The translations under genes and the position numbers were made by a program. The notes beneath the pieces were generated by a model. It ran no database searches and had not been told where the DNA came from. It saw only the letters and a list, made by a program, of their open reading frames with translations. Source: Deltaproteobacteria bacterium (GTDB lineage Bacteria; Myxococcota_A; UBA9160; PR03). Taken from it: DNA of 16,898 nucleotides. The stretch spans positions 1 to 16,898 of the forward strand of contig JAGSPS010000022.1 in the NCBI GenBank assembly GCA_018262315.1, in the 5' to 3' direction. Every line of letters starts with the position of its first letter. Position 1 is the first letter of the stretch. This document shows positions 6,588 through 14,763 of the stretch, piece by piece.

Positions 6588-7853
6588 TCAGTCGGGCGGT
6601 TCGAGAACGCTTTGGTCGAAGAAGATCGCGAGGTTCGCGCCGGCGACGCGCTCGGAAACGGTGCGGAACTGGGCCAGCGAGATCGCCTGCGGCGCTTCGA
6701 CGAGCGCGCGCACGACGTCGTCGAGGTTCTTCCTGCCGCCCGAGACGCGGCGGATCTCCTGGTCGAGTTCGCGCAGCAGCCCGACGGCGCGCGCGGTCGT
6801 GGCAGAACTCGACTGCGGAACGGTCACGCGCTTCACGCCGCGCCCCTTCTCGGCGATGCGCTCGAGTCCGCGCTCGTAGCGGCGCTTCGAGATCGTCTTC
6901 GAGCGCACCAGCGCTTCGAGTGAGTACAGCTCGGCAAGTCCCTCGACGGCCCAGTCGCCGCCCGGCCCGGCGCGCGCGCGCAGCAGCACGTGCATCACCT
7001 CGTGCAGTACGGGGCTGGTTACGTCATCGGCGATCAGCGGCAGGCTCGCGTGCAGGTACGCGCTCCTCGGAGCGGAGAGCCCCCCGCGCCACATCGGGTC
7101 GGCGGCGCCGACGAGCGCGAGACGATCCGGCAGAGGCGCGATCTTGCGCAGCGCCGGCAGCGTCCAGCGCAACAGCGCCAACAGGTCCTGACGCCGCATC
7201 CCGTTGCCCACCGGCGCGCCGATCGCGAGATGCACGCCGGCCACGCGCTCGCGCAGCACGCCGAGTCGTCCCAGCAGCAGCCAGCCCACCGGGCGATCGA
7301 AGCGTCGCTCGGGCCGGTCGATCGACCAGCTGTCGTCGTCGAGCGGCGCGTACGGCAGCACCGCCGACCAGCCCTGCGGCAACACCAGTTGCAGCACCGC
7401 CTTGCTCTGCGCCCGGTCTTCGGTGCGCACGCGCGCGGGGGGCACGAGGTCATCGCCGCGCAGCAACGCAAACGAGCGGGTGCAGCGCGCGTCGTAGCTG
7501 CTCTCGTCGCGCAGATGGTCGATGCGCACCGCGTAGTGCAGCACGCCGCCGCCGCGCGGCGGCGTCCAGGCGACGCTCGCTTCCTCGACCAGCACGTGGC
7601 CGTCGCCGCGGAACGCGAGCTGGCGCTCCGGGTCGACGCGGAAGCGCAGCGAACGGAACACGTTCGCGGGATCGGTCACGTGCAGTGCGACGTGCGCCGT
7701 TTTCTCGGTGGGGACGATGCGCACTTCGAAGCGCACGTCGTAACTCGGCGCCAGCTCCGGCTGCGGCTGCGGCTGCGGCGACTGCGCGCGCGCGCTCGCC
7801 GTCGCGAATGCGCAGGACACGACGAGCGCGAGCGCTGCCAGGCGTCGCCTCAT
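6588..7853 (-). CDS. secreted HExxH metallopeptidase-like protein (M61/gluzincin type)
   Basis: 421 residues. The N terminus, MRRRLAALALVVSCAFATASARAQ, is a Sec signal peptide with a likely cut after ARA (residue 23), followed by a Gln-Pro repeat. The region to about 200 looks like beta-rich domains. The HEVMH zinc motif is at 284-288, and WAVEGLAELYSLEAL at 301-315 supplies a third ligand candidate (Glu304). The order resembles M61 glycyl aminopeptidases and relatives. The usual trailing PDZ domain of M61 is not evident. The protein should act outside the cytoplasmic membrane. Its start overlaps the end of the ATP-grasp gene by ATGA, so production is coupled to that enzyme and to the transglutaminase-7TM protein. 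Substrate unknown; a role in trimming or removing a peptide tag is inference. Confidence 0.8.
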   Translation of the reverse strand: MRRRLAALALVVSCAFATASARAQSPQPQPQPELAPSYDVRFEVRIVPTEKTAHVALHVTDPANVFRSLRFRVDPERQLAFRGDGHVLVEEASVAWTPPRGGGVLHYAVRIDHLRDESSYDARCTRSFALLRGDDLVPPARVRTEDRAQSKAVLQLVLPQGWSAVLPYAPLDDDSWSIDRPERRFDRPVGWLLLGRLGVLRERVAGVHLAIGAPVGNGMRRQDLLALLRWTLPALRKIAPLPDRLALVGAADPMWRGGLSAPRSAYLHASLPLIADDVTSPVLHEVMHVLLRARAGPGGDWAVEGLAELYSLEALVRSKTISKRRYERGLERIAEKGRGVKRVTVPQSSSATTARAVGLLRELDQEIRRVSGGRKNLDDVVRALVEAPQAISLAQFRTVSERVAGANLAIFFDQSVLEPPD

Positions 7854-8803
7854 GCCGGTACCCGGGCGCGCTCTTCAATCGCGACGGCGAGCGCGATGCG
7901 CTCCGCCACGCTCCGATCCGGCCCGATCTCGCGGTCGACGGCGCGCAACCGCGGCAGCAGGCCGGCGCGGTTGGCGAGCTGGATCATCAAGCCGGGGCGG
8001 GCGTTCATCTCGAGCATCACCGGACCGTGTCGCGCATCGACCACCAGATCGGCGCCGACGTAGCCGAGCCCCGTCTCGTCGGCGGCGCGCAGCGCGAAGC
8101 CGAGCACGTCGGCGAAGCCGGGGATCGCGCGTCCGAGCAGCGCCTCGCCCGTGTCGGGGTGCTTGCGGATCGGACGGCTCTGCAGGATCGCGTGCGTGGT
8201 GCGGCCGCTTTCCAGGTCGATGCCCGCCGCCACGGCGCCCTGGTGCAGGTTCGCGCGTCCCCCCGCGCGAAGCGTCGGGAGGCGCGTCATCGCCATCACC
8301 GGGACGCCGCGGTAGACGATGACGCGCACGTCGGGCACGCCCTCACTCGCGATCGCCGCGAAGTCGGGGTGTACGAGCAGTCGCTCCTCGACGATCGCGG
8401 CGTCGGCCTGGCCCGCGAGCGCGTAGAGACCTGAAATCACGCCCGCGGCGTGATAGGCGAGGTCGTCGAGTGTGACGCGCTGACCGCCCGCCAGGCGGAA
8501 ACGCGCGCCGTCGCGGTCGCAGATCACGAGTATCCCGTTGCCCATCGCGCCGCGCGCGGGCTTCAGCACGAAGCTGTTCAGCCTTGCCAGCGCTTCGCGC
8601 AGCCGGCGCAGCTCGAAATGCTGGCGCGCGACAGCGAGCAGCTGCGGTGTCGGGATCCCCGCGCGCGCACACAGATCCTTGGTGAGCAGCTTGTCGTCGA
8701 CGGCGGGATACGCCCCGCGCGGATTCCAGCGCAGCGTGTACTCGGCGTTGCGGCGGTTGATACCGAGTACGCCATGGCGGCGCAGCGCGCGCAAGACCTT
8801 CAT
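7850..8803 (-). CDS. RimK-related ATP-grasp ligase (alpha-L-glutamate ligase-like)
   Basis: 317 residues with ATP-grasp motifs throughout. SFVLKPARGAMGNGILVI at 77-94 has the ATP-binding Lys81 and a Gly-rich loop. Glu139/Glu140 in AAIVEERLL is the adenine clamp region. PDVRVIVYRGVP lies at 157-168. GYVGADLVVD at 248-256 and VMLEMNARPG at 262-271 supply the Mg ligands (Glu265, Asn267) and Arg269. The start, LGINRRNAEY, fits the alpha-L-glutamate-ligase-like family that occurs beside inactive transglutaminase-7TM proteins. Such enzymes join a carboxylate to an amine using ATP, probably adding an amino acid to a peptide or protein; the acceptor is unknown. It is fused to both neighbours by 4-base ATGA overlaps, a strong sign that the three products work together. 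Confidence 0.92.
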   Translation of the reverse strand: MKVLRALRRHGVLGINRRNAEYTLRWNPRGAYPAVDDKLLTKDLCARAGIPTPQLLAVARQHFELRRLREALARLNSFVLKPARGAMGNGILVICDRDGARFRLAGGQRVTLDDLAYHAAGVISGLYALAGQADAAIVEERLLVHPDFAAIASEGVPDVRVIVYRGVPVMAMTRLPTLRAGGRANLHQGAVAAGIDLESGRTTHAILQSRPIRKHPDTGEALLGRAIPGFADVLGFALRAADETGLGYVGADLVVDARHGPVMLEMNARPGLMIQLANRAGLLPRLRAVDREIGPDRSVAERIALAVAIEERARVPA

Positions 8804-10380
8804 ACAGGCCGCTCCGCGTCATCACTGGGATCGGCGAAGGAGCGGAAGCGCACCAGGTCGAGCAGTCGATAGCCGGTGTAACCGCCGATCCAGACCAGCA
8901 TGCCCATCACGCAGAAGGTCAGCTCGGGGAACGAGAACATCACGTACTCCGCGGTCGGGTCGCGCAGGATCGGGTAGACGGCGACCGTCACCAGCAAGGA
9001 GTAGCCCGCGCGCACCAGCGCGTTGCGCATGCCCTCCTCGGCGATCGCGATCGAGAAGCGTTCGATCAGCATCGTGAGGATCACGATCGGGAAGAGTACG
9101 CCCGAGAACAACTCGCGCGTGTCGAACCTGCGGCCGACCAGCGCGAACAGCGCGACGCCGAGCACCACCAGACAGAGCAGGATCGCGAGTCGCGGCACCA
9201 GCAGCAGGCGCAGGCGTTCGAGGACGAGCCGCCCGAATACGCCCACGATGATCACGCCCACCACCATGGCGAGCCCGACGTAGATCGGCACGTTGCGCAG
9301 CGCGAACGCGATCAGCACCGGCATGAAGGTGCCGAAGGTCGGCACGCCGATCAGGTTGCGGAAGATCGCCACGACCAGGGCGCCGAGCGGCAGCGCGAGC
9401 AGCAGGCGCAACGCCGCCTGTGTGTCGACCGGAAGGCGGTACAGCGAAAGCGCGCGCAGCACGCGGTTCGCCGGCACCATCATCGCCGCCAGTTCTTCGG
9501 GGCGCAGGTGCTCGCGCAGCGCCTCGTAGTGATAGGTGACGGCTTCGGCGCCCGTCGCCTCGACGCTCGCGAACGAACCCGCGCGCAGCGCGACGAGCGA
9601 CGCAGGGCGCGTCGCGAAGAACGCGCCCGTGGGGGAGAGCGGCACCCAGGCGCCGCCCGCCCAGGCCTCGGCCCACGGGATCTCGCGTGGCGCCGCGCCA
9701 CCCCGCAGCTCGAGTCCCGTGACGGGGCGCGCCGGTACGCCGGCCGCGCGCAGCAGCGTCACGAGCAGCGCCGTCTTGCCGCGTTCGCTGCCGGCGTGAC
9801 TCGCGAGGGCGAGCAGCGCGTCGTCGGAGCCGCCCGCCGTCGTCGCCACTTCGTGCGCCACCATCGCGTAGATCGAGCGAAGCCGGCCCGCGACGTCGCT
9901 CGGCGGCGGCAGCGCGAGCACTTGCAGCGTCGCCGCGATCTCGGCCGCATCCATCGGGAACTCGCGCGTCGATCCGGCGTAGCGCTGCGCGCTCGCGGGC
10001 GGCGCGCCGACTTCCGTGGGCAGCGGCGTTTCGACCGGCGCGAGCCGCACGCGGAATCCGTACGCGATGTCGTGCACGCCGTCGAAGGCGCCGCGCCAGA
10101 CCGCCGTGCGCCCGCCGTCCTCGGTGCGCAGCGTGAAGAGCAGGCGATCGGCGGAGGAGCGCTCGTCGTACACCTCCTGGCCGGGCGCCGTAGACGGCAC
10201 CGGCGCGCGCACGCTGCCGCGACCGCCCGCGCCGCGCACCGTCACGTTCAGCTCGACGCGCCACAACCCTTCGGGGTCGGTGGGCAGTACGGGCAGGTCG
10301 TAGACGACGACCTTCCAGCCGAAGACGGCGAGTCCGAGGGCGACGAGCACGAACCCGACGGCGGCGACGACCCGGTTCAT
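8800..10380 (-). CDS. inactive transglutaminase fused to seven membrane helices (UUP1/7TM family)
   Basis: 526 residues. One N-terminal helix (4-26) is followed by an extracytoplasmic region of about 300 residues. That region includes a transglutaminase-like core at 165-252, with GKTALLVTLLRAAGVPARPV at 201-220 and WAEAWAGGAWVPLSPTGA at 236-253. The catalytic Cys and His positions are not Cys and His (ERGKT and WAEAW), so it should not cross-link. From 322 come about seven helices with the family hallmark RNLIGVPTFGTFMPVLIAF at 341-359. The inactive domain may bind a peptide outside the membrane and present it to the membrane part. The ATG is 8 bp after the TerC-family stop, and the stop overlaps the ATP-grasp start by ATGA. 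Functional detail for the family is sparse in what I know. Confidence 0.92.
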   Translation of the reverse strand: MNRVVAAVGFVLVALGLAVFGWKVVVYDLPVLPTDPEGLWRVELNVTVRGAGGRGSVRAPVPSTAPGQEVYDERSSADRLLFTLRTEDGGRTAVWRGAFDGVHDIAYGFRVRLAPVETPLPTEVGAPPASAQRYAGSTREFPMDAAEIAATLQVLALPPPSDVAGRLRSIYAMVAHEVATTAGGSDDALLALASHAGSERGKTALLVTLLRAAGVPARPVTGLELRGGAAPREIPWAEAWAGGAWVPLSPTGAFFATRPASLVALRAGSFASVEATGAEAVTYHYEALREHLRPEELAAMMVPANRVLRALSLYRLPVDTQAALRLLLALPLGALVVAIFRNLIGVPTFGTFMPVLIAFALRNVPIYVGLAMVVGVIIVGVFGRLVLERLRLLLVPRLAILLCLVVLGVALFALVGRRFDTRELFSGVLFPIVILTMLIERFSIAIAEEGMRNALVRAGYSLLVTVAVYPILRDPTAEYVMFSFPELTFCVMGMLVWIGGYTGYRLLDLVRFRSFADPSDDAERPV

Positions 10381-10388
10381 GCGCGCGG

Positions 10389-11627
10389 CTACTTCGGTTT
10401 GGAGAGATCGGAAGCGTCGGCGACGGAGCTGACCTCTCCGCGCAGCCGATTCAGCAAGGCCCGCGCCCAGATCCCTTCCGCGGCGAATATGACGAGACCG
10501 AGCGGAACCAGGATCCTTTCGGGCCTGGGCAGCACCAGCGCCGCGACGCCGAGGATCAGCAGCGTCGAGCCCACCGCGAGTACGATGATCTTGCGCCCGG
10601 CCGCGAGCGTGACGCGCGCGAGTGTCTCCCGATCACTCGCCAGCGGCGATACCAGCGGAGCCGTCTCGCGTCCGGCTGCGAACGCCGACGCGAGGATCCC
10701 GACGGCCAGGATTCCGATGATCACCGCGAGCGACGTCACGGTGGGGATCGGCTGGCTGTGGGAGAGGATCATCTTCACGCCGACGAACGCGAGGATGAAG
10801 ACGAGGCTCTGCTTCAGGTACTTGAAGTGGTTGAGCAGCGGCGCGATCGCGAAATAGAGGTTGCGCAGGCCGAGAATCGCGAAGACGTTCGACGTGAAGA
10901 CCAGGAACGGATCCTGCGTCACCGCGAAGATCGCCGGGATCGAGTCCACGGCGAAGAGCACGTCGGAACTCTCGACCATCAGCAACACCAGGAGGAGCGG
11001 CGTCGCGGCGCGGCGGCCGCTCATGTCGACGAAGAAGCGCTCGCCGTGGAGTTCGGGGGTCACCGGATAGAGGCGCCGCGCCAAGCGGATCACGGGGCTC
11101 TTTCCCGGGTCGGGCTCTTCGTTGCCGGCGATCAGCATGCGGACGGCCGTCAGGATCAGGATCCCGCCGAACACGTAGATGATCCAGTCGAAGCGCGTGA
11201 TCAGGGCGGTGCCGAGGCCGATCATCGCGCCGCGCATCAACAGCGCGCCGAGGATTCCCCAGAACAGCACGCGGTGTTGGTAGGCGAGCGGCACGCGAAA
11301 ATACGAGAAGATCAACGCGATGATGAAGACGTTGTCGAGCGAGAGGCTCTGTTCGAGCAGGTAGCCGGTGAGGAACTGGAGCGCCGCGGTTCGGCCGTCG
11401 AGGGGATGGCCGACGCCGACGCCCACGCCGAGCCAGTTGCGGTCGTAGAGGAAGAACACGAGCACGTTGAAGGCGAGCGCGAGCGAGACGTAGAAGCCGG
11501 CCCAGGCGAGCGCTTCGCCGGTGCGGATCGCGCGATTCTCGCGATGGAAGACGCCGAGATCGAGAGCCAGCAGGCCCAGCACGAAGGCGAGGAAGCCCGC
11601 CCAGACCGCGACATCCAGCACTTGCAT
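10389..11627 (-). CDS. TerC/Alx-family integral membrane protein with C-terminal PGPGW-like segment
   Basis: 412 residues, nine or more helices. TerC core motifs are EQSLSLDNVFIIALIF at about 91-106, and MVESSDVLFAVDSIPAIFA further on with its acidic membrane residues. FTSNVFAILGLRNLYF is also typical. Alx/TerC proteins are tied to manganese handling and to metalation of exported enzymes. After the TerC domain (to about 310), a linker leads to a two-helix tail, LLILGVAALVLPRPERILVP, that resembles the PGPGW small membrane domain with the Pro-Gly motif eroded to PRPER. The start ATG has no strong ribosome site. The stop is 8 bp before the transglutaminase-7TM gene, so it probably leads that operon. 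A link between metal supply and the downstream zinc-peptidase-like protein is speculative. Confidence 0.93.
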   Translation of the reverse strand: MQVLDVAVWAGFLAFVLGLLALDLGVFHRENRAIRTGEALAWAGFYVSLALAFNVLVFFLYDRNWLGVGVGVGHPLDGRTAALQFLTGYLLEQSLSLDNVFIIALIFSYFRVPLAYQHRVLFWGILGALLMRGAMIGLGTALITRFDWIIYVFGGILILTAVRMLIAGNEEPDPGKSPVIRLARRLYPVTPELHGERFFVDMSGRRAATPLLLVLLMVESSDVLFAVDSIPAIFAVTQDPFLVFTSNVFAILGLRNLYFAIAPLLNHFKYLKQSLVFILAFVGVKMILSHSQPIPTVTSLAVIIGILAVGILASAFAAGRETAPLVSPLASDRETLARVTLAAGRKIIVLAVGSTLLILGVAALVLPRPERILVPLGLVIFAAEGIWARALLNRLRGEVSSVADASDLSKPK

Positions 11628-11636
11628 GGGCCGCGC

Positions 11637-11669
11637 AGGGTACCTCGCGCGCTGGCCCTCGGATACCCT
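11637..11669. promoter_or_regulatory. inverted repeat in the 49-bp divergent TerC-dnaJ gap
   Basis: AGGGTA at 11637-11642 and TACCCT at 11664-11669 form an inverted repeat in the only space available for promoters of the two divergent genes. It could be an operator. I could not define -35/-10 boxes and saw no CIRCE element. Confidence 0.3.
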
Positions 11670-11676
11670 CGGCGTG

Positions 11677-12651
11677 ATGCCGGAAGACGATCTCTACGCG
11701 GTGCTCGGCGTCGCCAGGGGCGCCTCCGAGGACGAGCTGCGAACGGCGTATCGCAAGCTCGCTCGGAAGCACCATCCCGATGTGAATCCGGGGAACAAGC
11801 AGGCGGAAGATCGCTTCAAGGAGGTCTCGTTCGCCTACGACGTGCTCTCGGATTCCGAGAAGCGCGCGCGCTACGACGAGTTCGGGCGGCAGGGCCTCGA
11901 AGCGGGTTTCGACCCGGAGCAGGCGCGCGCGTTCCGCCGTTGGTCGGAGGGGGCGCGCCGCTCTCCCTATCGCGAACACGGCGAGCACGGCGAACACGGC
12001 GACGCCGCGTTCGATCTCGACGATCTGCGGTCGCGTCTGCGCGGGCAGGGCGGCTTCGAAGACAGCGGCGGCTTCGAAGGCGCGGGTGCATGGCGCAGCA
12101 TGCCGCGGCGCGGCCGCGACGCGCGCGCGGAGATCGAGATCGACTTCCTCGACGCCGTGCTGGCGCGCGAGGTCGCGGTCGAGATCGAAGGACGCGGCCG
12201 CCTGCGCGTGCGCGTCCCGGGTGGCGCCAGCGACGGCACGCGCGTGCGTCTCGCCGGGCAGGGCGAGCCGGGCGCGGCGGGCGGACTGCCCGGCGATCTG
12301 CTGCTCACGCTGCGCGTCCGCTCCCACCCCTTGTTCAAACGGGATGGCCACGATCTGCTGCTCGACGTTCCGGTCACGATCCCGGAGCTGGTGCTCGGTG
12401 CCAACGTCGAGGTGCCGACACCCGATGGCAGCGCGAGCGTGCGCGTGCCGCCGCATTCGCGTCCCGGCGCGCGCCTACGGCTGCGCGGCAAGGGCGCCGT
12501 GAAGCGCGCGGGCGGACGCGGCGACCTGATGCTGCGTCTCGAAGCCGCCTTCCCCGAAGACGGCGGTGAGCGGCTCGAGGAGCTCGCGAAGTCGATGGAG
12601 CCGCTCTACGAAGGTCGCGACGTGCGCGCGAAACTCCGAGGTGTGCGATGA
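11677..12651 (+). CDS. DnaJ-class co-chaperone, CbpA-like (no zinc domain)
   Basis: 324 residues. The J domain runs from about 5 to 70 with KHHPDVNPGN (HPD at 33-35), which stimulates the DnaK ATPase. The usual Gly/Phe linker is replaced by a charged stretch with three EHG repeats at 100-108 and two GGFE copies near 125-134. There is no CxxCxGxG zinc region, so it is CbpA type rather than DnaJ type. The two-part client-binding domain covers about 150-315, with RVPGGASDGTRVRLAGQG and ELVLGANVEVPTPDG. ATG 11677 is chosen because the J domain starts at once; an in-frame GTG precedes it by one codon. Its end overlaps the CbpM-like gene by ATGA, as expected for a CbpA-CbpM pair. Confidence 0.94.
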   Translation: MPEDDLYAVLGVARGASEDELRTAYRKLARKHHPDVNPGNKQAEDRFKEVSFAYDVLSDSEKRARYDEFGRQGLEAGFDPEQARAFRRWSEGARRSPYREHGEHGEHGDAAFDLDDLRSRLRGQGGFEDSGGFEGAGAWRSMPRRGRDARAEIEIDFLDAVLAREVAVEIEGRGRLRVRVPGGASDGTRVRLAGQGEPGAAGGLPGDLLLTLRVRSHPLFKRDGHDLLLDVPVTIPELVLGANVEVPTPDGSASVRVPPHSRPGARLRLRGKGAVKRAGGRGDLMLRLEAAFPEDGGERLEELAKSMEPLYEGRDVRAKLRGVR

Positions 12652-12956
12652 GCCGCTACACGCTGCGCGAGATCGCCGAGATCCTGGGTCTCGATCTAGT
12701 GTTCCTCGACGAGCTGGCGCGCGAGGAAATCCTCTCGCCTGACGTCGAGGCCGCAGATCCGGATGCGCCCGGCGCACGCTACTCGGAGCGCATGCTCGAA
12801 CGGGCGCGCATCGCGCACGAGCTGGTACATGAACTCGAGGTGAATCTGGCTGGCGCCTCGGTGATCTTGCGGCTGCGCGAGGAGATGGTGGTGCTGCGGC
12901 AGAGCGTCCGCGTGCTGGCGCTCGAAGTGGAGCGAACGCGCTCGCGGGACGCGTGA
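12648..12956 (+). CDS. cbpM: CbpM-like chaperone modulator, MerR-like fold
   Basis: 102 residues. The N terminus, SRYTLREIAEILGLDLVFLD, is a MerR-like helix-turn-helix module. A YSERMLERARIAHELVHELE segment follows, then a C-terminal helix (LRLREEMVVLRQSVRVLALE) of coiled-coil type. CbpM binds the J domain of CbpA and holds back its action on DnaK; gene order and the 4-base ATGA overlap with the DnaJ-class gene fit that role. A DNA-binding transcriptional role is the alternative but less likely without an effector domain. It ends 4 bp from the convergent corA stop, leaving no room for a terminator. Confidence 0.87.
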   Translation: MSRYTLREIAEILGLDLVFLDELAREEILSPDVEAADPDAPGARYSERMLERARIAHELVHELEVNLAGASVILRLREEMVVLRQSVRVLALEVERTRSRDA

Positions 12957-12960
12957 AGCG

Positions 12961-14067
12961 TCACTCCTCGTCCCGGCGGACCGGACGGCCCGTGCGTTCG
13001 AGCCAGCCGCGACGCCGGAACCACAACAGCAGCATCGCGGCCGTCGCGATCATCACCGCCCAAACCACGTAGTAGCCCCAGCGCGTGCGCAGCTCCGGCA
13101 TGTTCTCGAAATTCATGCCGTACACGCCGACCAGGAAGGTGAGCGGGATGAAGATCGTCGAGATCACGGTGAGCGTCCGCATCACTTCGTTCAGGCGATT
13201 GCTCACGCTCGAGTAGTAGAGATCGGAGAGACCGACGCCGATCTCGCGATAGGTCTCGATCGAGTCGAGTACCTGCATCGCGTGGTCGAGGAGATCGCGC
13301 AAGTACACGCGGACCGCCTCGCCGAAAGGCGAGCGCTCGTCGCGCATGATCTGGGAGAGTGCGTCGCGCTGGCGCCACATCACGCGGTGTACCGTCAGCA
13401 GCGTGCGCCGCACGGCGTGGAGTTGGTTCAGCGACCGCTGGTCGGGCCGGCCGGTGACCTCCTCCTCGATGTCGTTCAGTACGTCGCCCACCTGCTCGAC
13501 GAACGGGAAGTAGGAGTCGACCACGGCATCGAGCAGCGCGTAGGCGAGAAAGTCGTGCGCCATGCGACAGATCATCGCGGTGCCCGACTGGATCCGATCC
13601 CGGATCGGCTCGAACACGTCGAGTGGACGTTCCAGCACGCTCACCACCCAGCCCGGCCCGACGACGATCGACACCTGTTCGATCGAGACGTCCTCGTCGT
13701 CGTTCGCCAGCACGAGTTGGCTGATGATCAGGTCGCGCTCGCCGTAGTCCTCGAACTTGGGTCGCTGGCCGGTGTTCGCGAGATCCGAGACCGCAAGCGG
13801 GTGGACGCCGAGGGCGTCGCGCAGCCAGTGCAGCACCGAGCCGTCGCCGAGACCCTGGATCTCGATCCAGGTGACACCCGGGGCGTTGGCGGCCGTCGCC
13901 AGCTCCTCTGACGACGTGACGATGCGTTCCTCGGAGCGTTCCTCCCGGTAGATGAGCGCGCGGATCGACGTCGAGTGGGTGTCGGGCGGAAGCACGAAGG
14001 TGCCCGGATGCGAGCCCGGCGGAGCGCTTCGTCGCGCGAACAGCTCCTTGGTACCGGCAATCTGCAT
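12961..14067 (-). CDS. corA: CorA-family divalent cation (Mg/Co) channel
   Basis: 368 residues. The cytoplasmic funnel domain covers about 30-290, including DLANTGQRPKFEDYGERDLI and the long helix around LNQLHAVRRTLLTVHRVMWR. Two C-terminal helices (about 297-316 and 331-350) flank YGMNFENMPE; the GMN (317-319) is the selectivity signature. The tail is basic. CorA forms a pentameric Mg2+ uptake channel in the inner membrane. The ATG lies 4 bp after the stop of the small GST gene, so both are probably read as one transcript. A short N-terminal extension of about 30 residues precedes the conserved region. I see no magnesium riboswitch upstream, and none would fit in 4 bp. Confidence 0.95.
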   Translation of the reverse strand: MQIAGTKELFARRSAPPGSHPGTFVLPPDTHSTSIRALIYREERSEERIVTSSEELATAANAPGVTWIEIQGLGDGSVLHWLRDALGVHPLAVSDLANTGQRPKFEDYGERDLIISQLVLANDDEDVSIEQVSIVVGPGWVVSVLERPLDVFEPIRDRIQSGTAMICRMAHDFLAYALLDAVVDSYFPFVEQVGDVLNDIEEEVTGRPDQRSLNQLHAVRRTLLTVHRVMWRQRDALSQIMRDERSPFGEAVRVYLRDLLDHAMQVLDSIETYREIGVGLSDLYYSSVSNRLNEVMRTLTVISTIFIPLTFLVGVYGMNFENMPELRTRWGYYVVWAVMIATAAMLLLWFRRRGWLERTGRPVRRDEE

Positions 14068-14071
14068 CGCG

Positions 14072-14680
14072 CTACTCGGGGACCTTCATGCCGCGCTGCA
14101 CGGCGGGTCGTTCGGCGATGCGCAGGACCCACTGCACGACGTGCGGCTGGTCCATCAGCGGCGGCGCCTGCAGCGCGTGCAGCGGTTGGAGCCACGGGAA
14201 GTGCATGATGTCGCCGATCGAGTATTCGCCTGCGAGGTAGGGACGACCGTCGGCGAGGATGCGATCGAGCACGGCGAGCAGTCGCGACACCTCGTCGCCG
14301 AACAGCTCGACCATCTCGACGTTGCGTTCGGCCGCCGGCTTGCGGAGCTGCGCGCCGAGTCGCCCGAGATTCGGACCGATGCCGCCGTTCTGGAAGAACG
14401 CGTACTGGATGGCGTGGATGCGGCCCGCCGGATCGGCCGGCACCAGCTTGCCGTGCTTCTCGGCGAGGTGGAGCAGGATCGCGCCCGACTCCCAGACGAC
14501 GAGTCCGTCGTCGTCGAGCACGGGCACCTTGTTGTTCGGGTTCTTCGCCAGGAACGCGGGCGTGAGCTGCTCGCCGGCCTCGAGGCGCACGCGCTCGACC
14601 TGATAGGAGAGTCCCAGCTCTTCGAGGGCGATCGAAACCTTGCGGCAGTTCGGCGTAGGGGCCGTGTAGAGACGGATCAT
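14072..14680 (-). CDS. glutathione S-transferase
   Basis: 202 residues, normal GST length. MIRLYTAPTPNCRKVSIALE begins the thioredoxin fold with Pro-Asn-Cys. NNKVPVLDDDGLVVWESGAI at about 48-67 holds the cis-Pro and the glutathione-binding Glu-Ser. YLAGEYSIGDIMHFPWL at about 147-163 is the GST_C N-capping region. It closely resembles bacterial GstB/YghU-type transferases, which conjugate or reduce electrophiles with glutathione in the cytosol. ATG 14680 is preferred over the longer frame because GGAGGAG precedes it and homology starts there. It is divergent from the thioesterase gene (83-bp gap) and leads directly into corA. Confidence 0.94.
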   Translation of the reverse strand: MIRLYTAPTPNCRKVSIALEELGLSYQVERVRLEAGEQLTPAFLAKNPNNKVPVLDDDGLVVWESGAILLHLAEKHGKLVPADPAGRIHAIQYAFFQNGGIGPNLGRLGAQLRKPAAERNVEMVELFGDEVSRLLAVLDRILADGRPYLAGEYSIGDIMHFPWLQPLHALQAPPLMDQPHVVQWVLRIAERPAVQRGMKVPE

Positions 14681-14763
14681 CGCCAGCTCCTCCGGGACGC
14701 GGGGCGCACGATACCGCGACCCACGGGACGCGCGCTCGCAGCGCTCCCCTGCCGGGCGCCACG

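Noticed and set aside
7756..7775. GGCTGC hexamer repeat as a phase-variation tract in the peptidase gene
   Set aside because: About three six-base units in frame, coding Gln-Pro. Changes would not shift the frame, so an on/off switch is not indicated.
9508..10857. 449-residue plus-strand ORF opposite the transglutaminase-7TM gene
   Set aside because: Spans two genes antisense, Arg/His-rich, no domain seen.
10633..12456. 607-residue minus-strand and 603-residue plus-strand ORFs over TerC/dnaJ
   Set aside because: Each crosses both real genes in wrong frames. TerC and DnaJ motifs are in the chosen frames.
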